Numbered from the stretch's first letter, positions 1-14,324 are shown. The stretch: DNA of 64,000 nucleotides from Chamaecrista fasciculata (GCA_003254925.1 QANZ01017317.1:69277-133276); one strand, 5' to 3'. Numbers and translations: made by a program. The notes: generated by a model not told the origin, from the sequence alone.

Positions 1-1919
1 ATTTAATCAAACAACTAATATCAAAGTTAATAGTATAATGTGAAACTAAATAATTTAAATTAAAAAACTAAAAACACGTGAAAGATGGAACTTATTTATT
101 TAAACTGAACAATATAGAGTAATTAATATTTAAATTAAAAAAAATGAATTATTGTAGTTCTAAACTTCTAGTTGAAGTTGCTATAGAACTAATTAATACA
201 AATACAATCAGCCCAAATCCGAGAAAAGCATCTTATGAGTGATTACGTGTAAATGCAATAATGGTATCCAATCACGTGAAATGCTAATTATCATAGCATC
301 GAATCCTCAAGCAATATATTCATCTATTTATGTTTTCCCCATATATTGCACTTCAAAACTATATTTAATTTTAAATCTTAGTACTGAAATCCAGCTTTTC
401 AATTTGAAGTTGCATATTAAAAATTAACTTTTCCTTGTTTTAGGTTAGGTAATTCTTCTATTCAATAAACACTTAAAGTCTTCAACCTCTTATAAATCTG
501 TTACATCAACCTAGTTGAATTTCAAAATTTTCAAATCAATTTTTGTGATTTATATATATATTGACACATTTCTTCCTCTTGAATTCTTGATGATGAATTG
601 AAGAAGGTGGACACAGCAAAACGTTGGTCCCCATATAAGCTTTAAATGGCATTTAACTTTATATTTGGACCTTCCCAACTAAAAATTGTCTTGAGCTACT
701 GTTGAGCATCTTCAAAGCATTTTGTGGTCACATATTTATACCCCCCAAAAAAAGAAGAAAGAAAGAAAGAAAAAGGTCATAGTCATGGCTTGCTTTTCTC
801 CTTCCTCACTTTTCACAAACTACATTTTTACTATGTAATGTTATAGAAACCATTTATGGCTATATATGCTTTTATCATATGATATGCATGAATGTAATGA
901 AAGGGACCATTCCAGTTTCAAGCTTTCGTAGGATTCTTTTTTTTCTCTCTCTATGTGAAGTGATAAAGTGAACCTCTTTTTACTTCCCTTTTAACGTTAT
1001 CGAATGCAGAAAATGAAGCTTTTCTATTACCTTCCTATCCCTTTGCAGAGGAAATTTATCCTCACAAAATAATGTGTTAAATGTTTACCCAAAAAAAAAG
1101 TGTTAAATGAGACATTGGATAATTATTAAAATATAAACTAGTCTTGGATTATAATATTCACACTTATTTCACATCATTTTAGAACAAGCGTTTCATTTTA
1201 CATAATATATGTTTGTGTATTATGTCAATGGCAGCCCCAACTTGTTCTCCTTCAATATTTTTAAAATTTGTGTATAATTGTGTATATATAACTACTGTTT
1301 ATGGAGAATTGGAGCTTTAATTTTTACAACATTATCTTTCAGTATTTATATTCTGCAAGATTTTATACTATCTTTTAAACCTCGACCAACACTATAATGT
1401 TACCACCATATGCACCACAAGTTTATAACTTCATAATATACTTAATACTAGTTTACATGATTTTTCTTTTATACTAGTTTGAACCCACGCCATAGTCTGT
1501 GCACATAAAACATTGAACTACATGATTTGAACTATACAAATTCATATAAGAATTGAACTAAATAAGTAAAAACATCTTAACTTACAAATTCGATCTTCTA
1601 TATTTATTGTTTTCTCAACATATAAATAAGCATAAGCATCATATTCCCCAACCTCTCCTTATATAATATATATGGATCAATTAGACCAAAATTCTCAGTT
1701 GAACTTGGAAGCATTCAGGATGAGATTGCTCTTACTATCATTGGAAACAAAGTGAAGAAATCAAGGATTATAAATAGACTATTAATACAGCTGTAGCGTG
1801 TGATGATGATTAAGGTGGAATGTGACATTAGAACAAGATGACACAAAGACTTGGGTGAAGCAATCACTTGAGGGAACCAACACTAAAATCTCTTTGTAGT
1901 TTTCAGATCTTGTGCATAA
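1..1919. other. AT-rich intergenic region
   Basis: No gene was recognised on either strand. The only open frames are short and do not resemble a protein family. The stretch holds homopolymer runs and a GAAA-rich tract near 755-775. It lies downstream of the minus-strand transporter gene, so its last few hundred bases should contain that gene's 3' untranslated region. Confidence 0.6.
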
Positions 1920-4900
1920 TTACACAGATGGGAAGTATTTGTTTAGATTGAAAGGCAGAGAATAGAACTCCTCACTCCTTGTGTCTCCCTTGAAGGAACG
2001 ATACTTGTCCCACCAATGCTTACCTCTGTCTTTTCTAATAGATCCATCTTTCTTATGTATTGTGTTGTCCAGGAAATATGCCACACAGCCGGCCACAAAT
2101 GCTTCTGACTGGAATGGCACGTTTACTATGTCGTTAAACTGTTCAGAAACATCAGAATGTCAGAGTCAGAAAGTTAGCCATGGTTCATTTTACAAAAGAT
2201 GATCTTAGGTTGGTTTTGTTTTTATTATCATACCCATCTTGCATTAGTGTGGACGGGACCAAAACCATTGATTGCTGTGTACTCGTTGAAGTATTGTGGC
2301 ACAGAAAGCCCCAAGAAGATGGAGAATCCCAATATGAACTTTGTTCTAAAACTGTTGAGGTTGCAGAACTGAAGAAAACTTAGACCTCCAGCACCTATGC
2401 ATGGTGAGCAAGAGGGGACATTAAGGAAATCATGAGTTTGAAATCTGAATATCTCCATGAGAAGAATATTACGTCAGACATACCGACATAGGCAAAGAAC
2501 AAGCAGTAGAGAGCAGCAACAATGGGTGGTGGAATAGAAGCAAAAACCGCTCCAAATTTCCCTGCAGAATTGTTTTTTGGAAAGAGGAGCCACTGTCAAT
2601 GGAAGAAAATGCACTAGGGTAGGGCAAAGTGGATGTTTAAACTACACCCTTGACAGAAACGACTAAGATTCATGCTTCAACTCACCGAGAATTGAAAAAA
2701 AGATCATAAATCCAGCTGATATTTGCACAACTCTTCGACTGCCAACACGGGTCAGAGCCAAAAGGCCAGCATTTTCTCTATGTGGAAACAAAGAACACGT
2801 CTTTCATCAACAACAAAGTTGTGTTTCTGCTATAAATTCAAGAAGAAATTACAAATAGAATGACTTCAGTCTTACACAGATACAGAGGATCCAGTGACAG
2901 TTCCGAATAATCCTGATAGAAGAATGGCAACCCCCTAGGAGCAGAAATAAGATGCACAAACAGAGGAATTCAACAATATATGAAGAGTTCAGTAAGATTA
3001 TAAATTAAATGTTTCTAATTCAAATAGACAATAATAAAAAAAAAGAATTAAAAGTACTAGAGTACTAGCCATCTTTGAATACCTGCCAACCAATACCCCG
3101 ACTAAGAATAGATGGTGGTGATGGAGTTGCACTAGCATACCTATACACAGCAATAAAAGCTCCACTGGACTGATTGTAATGAATAAAACATGTGAGTAGA
3201 TGATTCAACTATAGTGAAGCACTATCATTTATAGAAGATAAAAATTAGCAAGCAAATAGGTAGTAGATAATCCATAGCACATCATCGTGTAAATACAAGT
3301 GCCATTAAGTGCAGATTGGATTTTTAGTATGTTTACATTACATGGAAATATAACTTGATTGGAATGAAGAAAACAAAGCACTGATGAATTTAGTTGATTA
3401 ATAGTATCTACAGTTCTACACCAATCTCTCCAATCAAACCACAGGGTATTCCCCTTCCACTCGTAGATTATTATACCAATTAGTGTCTCCACGGAATCCA
3501 AACTAATTTGCTACTATTTAATGCGCTATCAATTTAACTCTACCTGACTAATATTTCTTGTCAAGACCAGCCATTATATCCAGTTAATGGTGCTAAAACA
3601 TTTCTCAGATACCAAGCTAAGTAAAAATATTAAATGGATAAAATCATGATATTCCTGCGCACATATGCTGTACCAGTCAGCTTGTACTTTGGACCAAAAG
3701 GAACTGAGAATCCGACAACTATTAGTGAAGGGACCCGAACCTGAAAATGTCAAATCAACTGCCATTACCTATTCCCTATTGGTCCAATGCACAAACAGAT
3801 GGCACACCATGTGTACCCAAGAAATTTCTGAATCACTGAAGACCATCTGCAGCCAAGGAAGGCAAGGGTGAAACATATCCTTAGATGTCTAGCAGCACTC
3901 TAGCTGTGTGCTCAAAAAATTGCAAGAAAAGCAAAGACAAGATGAAAGTGGAAGCTGATAGAACCCTCTGATATTGTATTATCTCCAATATGAACAGAGA
4001 ACTAACCCCCATGTGTATAGACAAGATGACATTCATTACAAGATGAAAAATGTAGAGGAAAGAAAACACTCAACTACAGAATAGTAACAAAAGTTATCAG
4101 GCTTTTGATAGATCAGAGTCTCTCCCATTCCTTTGCTGATATTTTTCTTATCCTCACTCTACAAAAGTTTCTCTACAAATACTCCCTTACAGTCTCCATG
4201 CATCCCCGCCCTCCCACACACTGATGTCAAAACCGTTATGCGTTACTAATTCCATTTTGTTCTCCTCTGTCCAGCTCATTTCTTTTCTGTTTTTTTCACT
4301 CACAAACTCTTGTCTCATTCGTATTGGGTCTTAGTCCAGTAGCTTCTGGCCCATTGCTCTTCCCCTTTTATGTCTCCTTGTATAAGTTTTGATTAAGGGG
4401 GTCCACCAGAAGATAACAAAAAAATAGTTCATGTTTCAACACAAGAAAAAATATAACAAATCTTAAGAAAGGAATTACCTCTACAAGAGAAACAAATGAA
4501 GCCATCATCATGGCAAAGGCTTCACCAGCATCAAATGAAGGTGCTCCCCACTGAAAGGGATATGGAACTCTGATCCTGAAAATCCAAATTGCATAAAAAA
4601 TTCTTGTTCATATGTTGCAACTCACAAAGCTAACTTAGATAGTTTTTCTGTCTATTTCTTTCTTTTCTTGGAAAATAAATATCACAAGGATGCAATCCAA
4701 TCTTGAAATAGATCAATTAACCAGTCCATGGAAACACAACAAACCATGGAGCAGCATCTATCAGTCCAGCACGATCAGTGCGGCAGGTTGCCTGTGTTTT
4801 AGGGGCAGCATTGTTGTAGGCCCCTCCAACAGTGAGTAAATGAGCATATATCCACACAATTGCAATTGTAAATATTACAGCAAAACGGTCAAAGATATGT

Positions 4901-7432
4901 TTTCCTGAGTGTAGCACGTGGGGCATGTACTGCATGATGATGACCTTTAACAGTTAGCAACCACTATCTCATAGAAACCAACTAACTTAAAAAGAAAAGG
5001 AACCAAGAGAATACATGAGCTGAGATCATAATGCTGAGAAAGAAATATGTTAAAGGGCATTAACTTTATTATGCTGTAAAGAACTCTACCTGGGAAACAA
5101 ATACTAGCAATATAAGCTCTGGCAGTCCAATCTCCACGCATTTAGCAACCTGTGCCAGAAACAGGTATCAATATTGAATAAGCTTACCAATGTAACTCAA
5201 ATATGAGCATGTCAACATTCATAATAAGGCTTACCCCTGGAAAACCTAGCTCGTATAGCCCAAAACCAACAAGAGATACCAAAGGAACTGCTGAAAGTGG
5301 ACTTAAGAACCTGCAGAAAGGAATTAAATTTACATCAATCGGAAATCTTACACCCAATCACAATAGTATTCACTACATGGAATTTTTCCAGTTTTAGTCA
5401 CTTGATATGTAGAACAATTCCACTGCACGAATTAGTCAAGCAATTAGTAAAGCCTGTGGTTCAAACATCAGTCCAGTTTAGCAGGGAATAACAAATGAAA
5501 ATGAGCATACAAAGAAATTCATATAACTGGCTTGCACTTCAGTTTAGATATTTTTTAGCCATATGTAAAAGATTGAGAAACCATACTCCAGCTACATGCA
5601 AAGAACTTCAGACCAACCTTGCCACATTGCGCCAGAGGCCACTAAAGCCTAATACTATTTGAAGAGTCGAAGCAATAATAAGAGAACCCTGGATTGCCCG
5701 CATTATCTTCCTGAATTTCTGAATATAAGAAAAAAGACAAAAGAAAAAAAAGGTTCAAACATCTCCAATCAATTATTCAAAAAGTACAAAATTGTCTTAA
5801 TCCAGGGCTTCAGTTATATGTTTTTCAAATGGACTTAAGTAATGTATGCTTATTGGTCTTGCATAAAATTTGTCAAACACTCAATAACACTACATCAAAA
5901 ATCATATTGTAGTCTATGTTTTGGTTCGTCATATTTAATTATGTAAAGTAATATAACAAGCATATCAACCATGCACCATTTAATAGATCAAAGATGCGTT
6001 CTGATCACAAGACCTCAGTGGGATCTGCAACATCACTAAATCGACCAGCAAGTATAATTGATATTGTGGTTGGAACAAAGGTATAAGACCCTCCAATAAC
6101 TGCAGGCAGTCGAGTTCCAAACAGTGTTTGTAGCAATGTGTTTATACCAGCAACAAAGAGTAGTGTTTGGATAACCTTTGCCTTCTCCTCCTGCAAAAAA
6201 TTAATGTAATTTTTTTCTTTTAACATTGAGTTGGAGGAAAGTACAACTTGAATCACATGGCTGGGTATTCAATATTCCTTTTGATATTATTTCACATTTA
6301 GTGCAAAAATTATTGCTTAAAGTGAATTTTATCAGCTATTTCTTACGTTGCCACCTCCCATCTGGGGAACAAGAGCAGTGGGAATGAGCACAGTTGTGCC
6401 CAGCATCACAAGATAGTGTTGAAAACCAAGAAGTATGGCCTCAGCTGCATCAGAATGTCCCCAAAATTTTCATCAAATCAAGGAAGAAAAACACAGCAGT
6501 TATCTTAAGTCACATATTTGACAGACTAAAACAGAGGAAATTCTGAAATCATAAACTGATAAATGATATGCAAATCAATTTAGAGTTTCCTGGCAGTATG
6601 CCCTCAGTGGTGTCACAATGTCCCACATCACAAGTTCCAGAACTAGAACAGTTGAAGTTAATCAATTAATTTTATACATATGTTAACTAGTAAAAAAAAT
6701 TAAGATCATTTCAGCTGAAGCCTAATCAAAAAGTGTGCCGTTGCCTCATTTAAGTTTTCCAGGCGTCAAGGAAAACTCCCCTTGTCACTCAAACAACTGA
6801 GAAGAATCTCAGTGAAAACGTAGATTTACAATAGCGAAGAAGGGAAATCAGAAGTTACAAAGAGAGTCAAAACTCAAAAACATTTAATAGGATTTACAAA
6901 TTACTGAAAAGGAAACATTATGAAGCAGGACTCAATAATTAATTAAATTAAAAAAAAAAAAGGGGGAAAGTTGGTTTTTCTTTTCCACACTATTTTTTAT
7001 TTGCCCTTATCTTCGGCACTTGCCTAGCTAAACACAAATTTCTAGCCCGCTTTGGAATTAGATTCGTTTATTTTTCTAAAAAGAATAATTTTGCTTTACG
7101 TAAAGAGAGTGTCAGGAATTAAGCCAAAGAAAGAATTTATAGGAAGCCTCTTCAGAGACGACGATGAAGAAGAGAGAGAAAGTGTCCAAAGTTCAAACAC
7201 AATAGTTTTAGGCTTAAATAATATAGTGTATGGATTAACAAGAATCAGAGGTTCATAGTAAGAATTTCATCAATCAGAAAATGGCAAGATTATCTAATCT
7301 AACAGTGGAGAAAGTAAACTCACGCCATGGAGGAGGACTGGTAATGCAATAAGAAATATTCGGAAGTTGATCCTTGGGAGGGTGTGGCTGTGGTTCATCT
7401 GCTTTGGGTGCCGGAGCTCCTCCTCCTGCCAT
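1920..7432 (-). CDS. NAT6: Nucleobase-ascorbate transporter (NAT/NCS2 family), NAT6-like, 14 exons
   Basis: Predicted multi-spanning membrane transporter of the nucleobase-cation symporter 2 family, which moves purines, uracil or related substrates across the plasma membrane; the plant substrate is not fixed by sequence. Exons in coding order are 7324-7432, 6347-6444, 6014-6190, 5618-5718, 5235-5310, 5090-5149, 4745-4929, 4479-4575, 3083-3169, 2876-2934, 2686-2777, 2484-2561, 2234-2394 and 1920-2138. They join in frame with GT-AG borders to 532 residues, the length I recall for Arabidopsis NAT6. The start MAGGGAPAPKADEPQ and the end NKYFPSV match plant NATs. The QH pair of the first membrane helix (GFQHYLVML) and the NAT signature region (ENAGLLALTRVGSRR) are intact. 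The largest intron is about 1.3 kb (3170-4478). No frame break was seen. NAT5, 6 and 7 are close, so the exact member is less certain than the family. Confidence 0.95.
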
Positions 7433-8100
7433 AACTCTTTTTGTTCTCTGAAGAATCAATCACAAGAATCAGTGAATCTCTAAAAAAATAAACCAGAAGA
7501 CCTAGAAGAGGGAAGAAGTATTATTATTAGCTGGAATGAAATGAGTACCGACTAAAGAGATGATGAAAACGAAAGAGTAGTGATACGAAATTAAAGAAGA
7601 GAAAACGATAGGTAACTAGACGCTTGCTTGCAACAGTGAATTGAAAGCAATAGTTACAATAATTGCGGGGTTTAACAGGAAATAGCAAGTAGAAATGATA
7701 TATACCTTTTGAAAATGTCTCAGCAAGGGAAATCAAGAGGGAATGAAGGAGTATAATAAAAGTGAAGAAAAAAGCTCAGGACCAAGAAATGATGAGTGAA
7801 AAAAGAGGAGGGAAAGGGTAAACACAGATATATCTGAAATATAACTACTCAGTGTGAAGTGTGAAGTAAAGCAAAGCTTGAATGCTTAGAAGAAACGATA
7901 AAAGCGCTTACAGAATGAGCAGAGACCAGAGAGTAGTAGAATTGTCTATTGTGCCTCTTTCTCTTTCTCTTTCTACTACAGAGTAAGGTCTCTTTCTTTC
8001 TCTCTCTTTCTCTCTGTAGGAAGGAATAATAGTTAATAGATATAGTTTCTCTCTCCTGCTCGGCCTAATTTTCTTTCCAATGTAACCAACTAACATTTTT
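7433..8100 (-). promoter_or_regulatory. 5' leader and promoter of the NAT gene
   Basis: This stretch lies directly upstream of the transporter start codon. On the coding strand it contains GA-rich tracts at 7950-8015 (a CTTTCTCT repeat on the plus strand), typical of plant 5' leaders and core promoters. Possible leader introns cannot be resolved without transcripts. No gene of its own is seen. Confidence 0.45.
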
Positions 8101-8700
8101 ATTTAAAATATCCTAACTCGACGACTTAAACTCGACGACTTAAAGACTAATTTTTTGAAGATCTGAAATTTTTTTAGGAATTTGTCGTTGTCTAATTAAT
8201 TGCTGTATACACAAAGGATAATTCAAACCCAGGACAATTATCTACTTAGATAATGAGCGGATTACTAGATCAAGGTTAACCAACCAACATTTTCACATTT
8301 ATGCTTTGTTGCTTTTTCATTGAATTAACTGTGTTCATTTTCAGTGTCTCCCTTCGGTTATGCTATACGAAAGCGCAGTCACGTCCTGAAAAGCCTGCAA
8401 TTATTTAACATGATAATAGAAATAACTCAAGAAGTTAATTTAAGATGAAATCTATTTAATTCATTTTTTCTATTTATGTATAAATATTCCCTTCAAGTTC
8501 TACGTTAGTTATCTAATTCGATGTTTTATTTAAATTTCCGTTTTTTTTCGTAAGCAAATTTCCGTTTACTTTACACCCATAAGTGTGACGAATATTAAAA
8601 ACGGCGCGCTCCCCCACTAAACGGCGGCAGTGCGGCACAAAAGCGGTCGTTTAACAGGATGAGAAAAAGAAAAAAATTAAAAGCTAAAAGCTAAAAGCTT
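8101..8700. other. Intergenic, no gene seen
   Basis: AT-rich sequence with a short direct repeat (ACTCGACGACTTAAA, twice, 8115-8145) and a GC-rich patch near 8600-8660. At 8676-8700 the unit AAAGCT is iterated. No coding feature is supported. Confidence 0.5.
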
Positions 8701-9245
8701 CATTCCGTTTGGTATGTTGGAATTGCCCTTTGCATCGTAAAGTGGCACAAACTCTAAGATTTTTATGTGTTTGGTATGACAATATATGCTTTGTAAAGTG
8801 GATTACAATGTAAAAGCATTTACATTACATAGATCATTTTTCTTTACTTCACATTTCTAATGTAATCCAACTTTAGTTAGGGAATCATGATAGAATTCCT
8901 AATTTGCCCCTCTCACTCTCATTCCATCTTCTTCCTCTTTATGAAACCGAGTCAACAACTGTGGACGGCGGCGCCAACCGCCGTAGAAGGCGGCGCTAGC
9001 GGGCGTGGACGGCGGTGGCGGTGGCGGCCGTGGACGGCGGCGGCGGCGGCCTTGTGGTGATTGTGGGAGGGGCATTTTTGTCATTTTCTTTCTATATCTA
9101 TTTTACTTTTCCTCCCTTACCTTTTTATATCAAACACTTTAAAAATTTTAGCTACTTTACATTCCCTCAACTACTTTCCTTTCCCTTATCATTTTACCTT
9201 AAAACACTTTACTTTCCCATACCTTCATTATACCAAATGGACCCA
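8701..9245. mobile_element. MITE-like element with GC-rich core
   Basis: The left edge carries CCGTTTGGTAT (about 8706) and the right edge ATACCAAATGG (about 9231), an imperfect inverted repeat. Inside, the left half has GTAAAGTGGATTACAATG and the right half has AAAACACTTTACTTTCCC, roughly complementary. The centre (8960-9055) is an iterated GGCGGC sequence that creates spurious Pro- or Gly-rich frames. Size about 545 bp. Target duplication not identified, so the class is uncertain. Confidence 0.45.
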
Positions 9246-9334
9246 AAGATTGATAGTAAAATGAAAGGACAGGAATATCATGGATTGTGTGTCCACTGTG
9301 CAGTGGTAATGAAAAAGAGGGGTATGACAGAAAA

Positions 9335-10137
9335 GGCCAAAACTTTATTTTGGTGTTTAATATTTATCTTTATTTTTTTAGTTCTTAACATTTTTGTGAT
9401 TTTGTTTTGGTCTTTCATATTTTTAAAAAGTTTTATTTTGATTTTTAATAAGTTTTACAATTGGTTTTTAACTACTGAATATGATTATATTTTTATTGTT
9501 TCAAGTTTAAATATGAAGAAATTAAAACTACATATTACTTTTGACAAGTCTAGTTGGGATTGTCGGCAAACGTGGTTAAATCAAACTCAAAAATCGATCA
9601 CTAATTTCATGAAGTTGGTCATATTATTTTTGTTTCAAGTATGAATACGATGAAAGAGTTACGGGCTACTCTTAATGAGTTCTTTATCCATCACTTAGGG
9701 TCATCGGCAAATAAGGTCAAATAGTAATTTGAAAGTGAATTTGATTAAAACACTAACACCAACTTTGAAAATACTATTTGACTTCTTCGTTTGTTGACAA
9801 TTTTAATAAGACAGAGAAAAAACACATCAAGAGTAATCTCTAGCTCTGATTTTATTACATTCAAACTTAAAACGAGAAAGATATGACTAACTTCATGAAA
9901 CAAGCGGTCCACTTTCAGATTCGTTTTTAGGTTTGATTTGATCTTGTTTGTTAATAACTCCAACTAAATAGAGAATAACTTGTAGTCTTGAATTTATTGT
10001 ATTTAAACTTGAATGGCAGATATATAACCAAATAAAACTTATAAAAAACATTAAAAATCAAAATGGAATAGAAAATACATTAAGGACCAAAAGAAAATTT
10101 AGGACAAATATGTGAAACCAAAATGAGATTTTAACCT
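9335..10137. mobile_element. Foldback element, family A (copy 1)
   Basis: The left end reads CCAAAACTTTATTTTGGT and the right end ACCAAAATGAGATTTTAACC, an imperfect terminal inverted repeat. The interior near 9840-9990 (attcaaacttaaaacgag, then gcggtccactttc, then gactccaac in a diverged form) matches the interior of the element in ALDH intron 6 (53590-54097). It carries no coding capacity. About 800 bp, the longest copy of this family here. Confidence 0.55.
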
Positions 10138-10898
10138 AAGGCTACAAGATAGGCACAAATGCAGAAGGAATAGGAGTGCTCAAAGGCTCAAAGCCAAACC
10201 TTGAAAGTTGAAATGAAAGAAAGAAAAAGAAAGAGAGGGCACAAAGGCAAAGACCCTTATCTCAAAAATCACTGAATTCCCCAATCTCTGTGGCTTTTCC
10301 GTATTGCCTTACAACTGTCATTCCTCTCACTTTCTTCAAAAATTAATAATAAAATTTGCCTTTTGCCTTTAAATTTTAGTTAACAAATTAATTAAATAAT
10401 TAAATCGGCATATAGTCAAAATTTACTTTTTACCTTTAAATTTTAGTTTACTTTATGAAATGATCAAAATAATAATAATTTTCTTAGATTAAATTATAAA
10501 GTGTGTCATTCTTTAAATACCAATTTATTAATTTACTAAAAAAAGAATAATGATATGTCATTTTCTAATAGTCAAATTATATTTCATGACAACATACAAA
10601 CAAGCAAATAGTAAGAAAACAGTTTATGTATGATAAGATTAAACTCATTTTGTGAGCTGTTAGGCCTAATTACTAAGAAAGAAGAAGTTATTTATATACC
10701 TATAAAAACTAATTTAATTTATGAAAACAAAAGTTTGATTAAGCTTTTATCAATTTCCTTTTTCATGTGAGGATGAAATAAAATTAAATTTTTCTTATAA
10801 AAAAAAGGGTTAACCCTTAGTGCACATGTAATAAAATTAAATTTTTTATATACCTATAAAAAATAATTTAATTTATGAAACAAAAGTTTGATTAACCC
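10138..10898. other. AT-rich intergenic, no gene seen
   Basis: AT-rich sequence without a recognisable gene. Near 10815 and 10850 there are short fragments (TTAGTGCACATGT, ATACCTATAAAAA) that resemble the MITE just downstream, suggesting a decayed partial copy. Confidence 0.45.
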
Positions 10899-10901
10899 TT
10901 A

Positions 10902-11258
10902 GGGCACATGTTAAGGTTTCTTTTGATTGGTCAAGTGAGTTTTCAAACATTAACAAGTTATCTTTTAAATGAATTTTTGTAGATTTCAAGATATAAGATG
11001 CTCTACTTTTCAGCAAAAAAAAAAAGATGTTCTACTAACCAATAAAAAAAAAACCTTAAAATGTGCCCTAAAGACATATATTAGATAAATACAAAAAGGA
11101 TTTATCTAACATGTGCCCTTATGACACATTTTAAGGTTTTTTCTGATTGGTTAGTAGAGTACCTTATATCTTGAAATCTAGGAAAATTCATTTTAAAAGA
11201 TAATTTTTAATGTTTGAAAACTTACTTGACCAATCAAAAGAAACCTTAACATGTGCCC
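10902..11258. mobile_element. Tourist-like (PIF/Harbinger) MITE with TTA target duplication
   Basis: The element starts GGGCACATGTTAAGGTTTC and ends with its reverse complement GAAACCTTAACATGTGCCC. Arms stay complementary for more than 100 bp. TTA flanks both ends (10899-10901 and 11259-11261), the usual 3-bp target duplication of PIF/Harbinger elements. In the middle, a second inverted pair (CCTTAAAATGTGCCCTAAAG and ACACATTTTAAGG, with ACATGTGCCCTTATG) suggests a nested copy. No transposase. Confidence 0.8.
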
Positions 11259-11261
11259 TTA

Positions 11262-14200
11262 AGAACCCTTTTAAGTAACCCTCTTAATTTTTTTTTTTGG
11301 CCGGAAGTAACCCTCTTAATTATGTGCATGTATATTTTCCTACATTCTTTAAATACATACATTTCTTAATAATTTCAAACTCAAAAGTACTTTTGAAAAT
11401 GTTTTTTTTTCAAACATATTAATTTAGATTTGATTATAATAAGCTTCATAAAACTTTAATTTCTCTGGCCAATAAAAAACTTTAATATCAAAATATTCAA
11501 AACAAAATCTCCATTCTCCAGCAATCCTAAATCATCTCCTTATCTTACAACGGTAGATTCATAGGCAGGGCCCTTTTTTTAAAAAAAAAAAAAAAGTTAG
11601 GCTGGACCATAATTAAAGAAAAGCTCAACTTTTTTTTTTCTTTTAATAATCACAGAATCTCCATCTAAATCATCATAGATAAACGAGATCAATTGACAAA
11701 CATTCTTAACATAAATGATGAGGGTATCATTATTATAAAGATGTAACAGTAGTAACTTCTTTTAAAAAATTGAGCAAGAGGGTCTAAAAGGATATATATA
11801 TATATATATATATAATCAACTACATATTGCAATCTATGGTGGTTAACATGATGACAAAGTTACATGAAACCATATTGGCAAAAGGTTAAGTAAGGAAAAA
11901 GCTACTTTTATTCCTCATAGGTCTTTCAAACTATGATTGAAGAGCTGGATATCACATTAACTCTAATCACCCCCACCTTTTTCACTAAAATCATTTAAAC
12001 TCTATTAATTACTATTCATGAGAAAACTATATATATAGGAACGTATGCATACATAGCAAATATAATTAGCAATAGCATGCACAATAATATTCTATTTCTG
12101 AATCATGTTTTGGCGGTTCTTTACTTCCCCTTCATTGTTATAAATAACCCATTTTGCTTTGTAGCCCCAGAAGATAAAAATGCTTCTTTTTTCTTTGGCG
12201 TCGTCTTTCTTTCGTTGCCTTTTCTTCCATATGACTTGTCTGTTATTGATATTGAAAAGAAAATGAGATTGCGTAAAAACTGAAAAGGGGTTTTTATTTT
12301 CCTTTTATAGTTAAAAGGTGGACTCATATTGAGGGGTTGTTATTAGCCATTTAGCCTTCACAATCTTTATATAGATTAATTGGTTTGAAATGTGGAAATG
12401 GAAAACAGTTGTGGCAGTCTCACCGATAGCGCCACCAAAAATAACAAAATCACAGACATTACACGAAAAAATTGTCGTAGTAAAAGAGTCTCATGTACGG
12501 TGAATAACTGATTGTAATTATGGCAATTTTGAGCTTAAGAAGAAGTTCAAATGCCTTAAACAGGTTGTTTATTTATCGATAGGAGCAAGTTTTAGTGACG
12601 TTTCTCACACTCAAGCTCTACAAATTATTTTATAGAAAGGTTATTTTCTTAAGAGTCAAAGTGATGTGCAAAGATTTAACATGTGAACTATATATACTTT
12701 TTTTAATATGATGGTATGGATTATAAAAATATCTTAGAGCATATATTTCAAGATAAGTAATTTTCTGTAAATAGGCTTATCTTGTGTGACATCGTACACT
12801 ATCTATGTTTAATCAAATTAAGTAATTGAGAAGACGTGAGGACCAATTTGGATTTTTTTTATATATATATAAAAGGAACTGTAATTTTAAGCGGCTCCAA
12901 TTTTCACCATTTAAAATGAATCATATGAAAAAAGAAAAAAAAAGGAAGTGACAATAATACGAAATAATCTAATATTGGATTAGGTAGATTATAGAATATA
13001 ATGTTCTAATCAATAAAACAATTACGTACGTGCAGGCTCAGTGTTAAGCCTGCCAAGCTTTGACTTATATAATATGGCTTGAATTAAATCTAAACAAGTC
13101 AGAGTGGGATTAGATTATAGGATGGCTTAATGAAAAATTCAATATATTGTTAGTGATTTGAAATTAAACCTTCCTGATCAATCAGATTAAGACAAGAAGG
13201 TTATTATATATTCATACATACATATTTCTAAGAAACAATCAGTGTGCCTCCTTATATAATTTGAATCATAAACCTACATAATTGTTTCAATTATGTCATG
13301 TTGAAAGGTAAGTTGGACGCATTTATTTGTCCATTTGATAGCGTGTCCCTACAAGAGAAAAGCAAAATGGGGGGTTTTGTAATAGAGACTGAAGAATAAT
13401 AGAATAATCAAATTAAAATGATAGCTGTCTAGCTACCATTCGTCATTTTCTGAGCTTATATAAGTATGGATTAGACACTGGAAAAGCTTGTTTATTCCTT
13501 GTATCAGCTTTTTATTCTTGCACTTGAAGGCATGATGATATATATGGCATTAGTGGGTTTTTGTTAATTTTCACGTTAACCACAATCAATAAAGGGGTAA
13601 TAATTAAAATTTAAAATACACTTGTTGAGATTACCAATCCGTAATCAAAGGGATTAGTAAATCAAAAGTCCCCAATATCCAATAAGAATGATTGAGAATA
13701 TTTATATGATGAAATTAGTGTTGGGTCAGAAAGACAATATTTTAATTAAAGAGATATTTTGTAATCCTTCAATAATTTAGGAAGTAGCACTATGCATGAT
13801 TAATCAAACTCTCTTTTATTCTATTAACAAGGACTTGAAACATCAGACGGTAAAATTACAATGAGTTCTTTCCGTAACTTAATATACATACTTCGACTCT
13901 TGTGAGATTTTTAATTAACACACGTATATATAAATATTTCCAAGAATGAGAAAGATAAAAAAAAATGTTTTTTTAATGCTCTTAGATTTGACTTGAAGGA
14001 AGCTAAAATACTTGTAAGAAAATAGGACGGGAAATATCATTTTAAGTTTTAACTCTTTGGATGTTCAAATTAAACAAGAAAAAAAAAGAGTATAGTTGAT
14101 GAAAAGCTGAAGATAGCGAAATTGCACATCTTTGACAAGTCTTCCCCAAAATTGTATGAATTCGGCAACTCTAATTAATCATTCTACGAATATTAATGGT

Positions 14201-14320
14201 CAATTGATCTTATATGAATACTTTTAAAAAGTGTTTATAATATATAGTGACACTTTTTATATATTTTTTTAAGTGAGGCAAGTCATAAAATTAAAACACT
14301 TATTTTTTCTATTTATCTTT
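11262..14320. other. AT-rich intergenic, no gene seen
   Basis: About 3 kb without a recognisable gene. It includes an (AT)n microsatellite at about 11791-11814 and poly-A/T tracts at 11572-11596. Open frames are short and lack family similarity. Confidence 0.5.
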
Positions 14321-14324
14321 ATAT

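Noticed and set aside
9015..9644. Open frame of 209 codons starting with a Gly-rich stretch
   Set aside because: It begins in the GGCGGC core of a MITE-like element and runs through AT-rich repeat sequence; the peptide is low-complexity and resembles no family.
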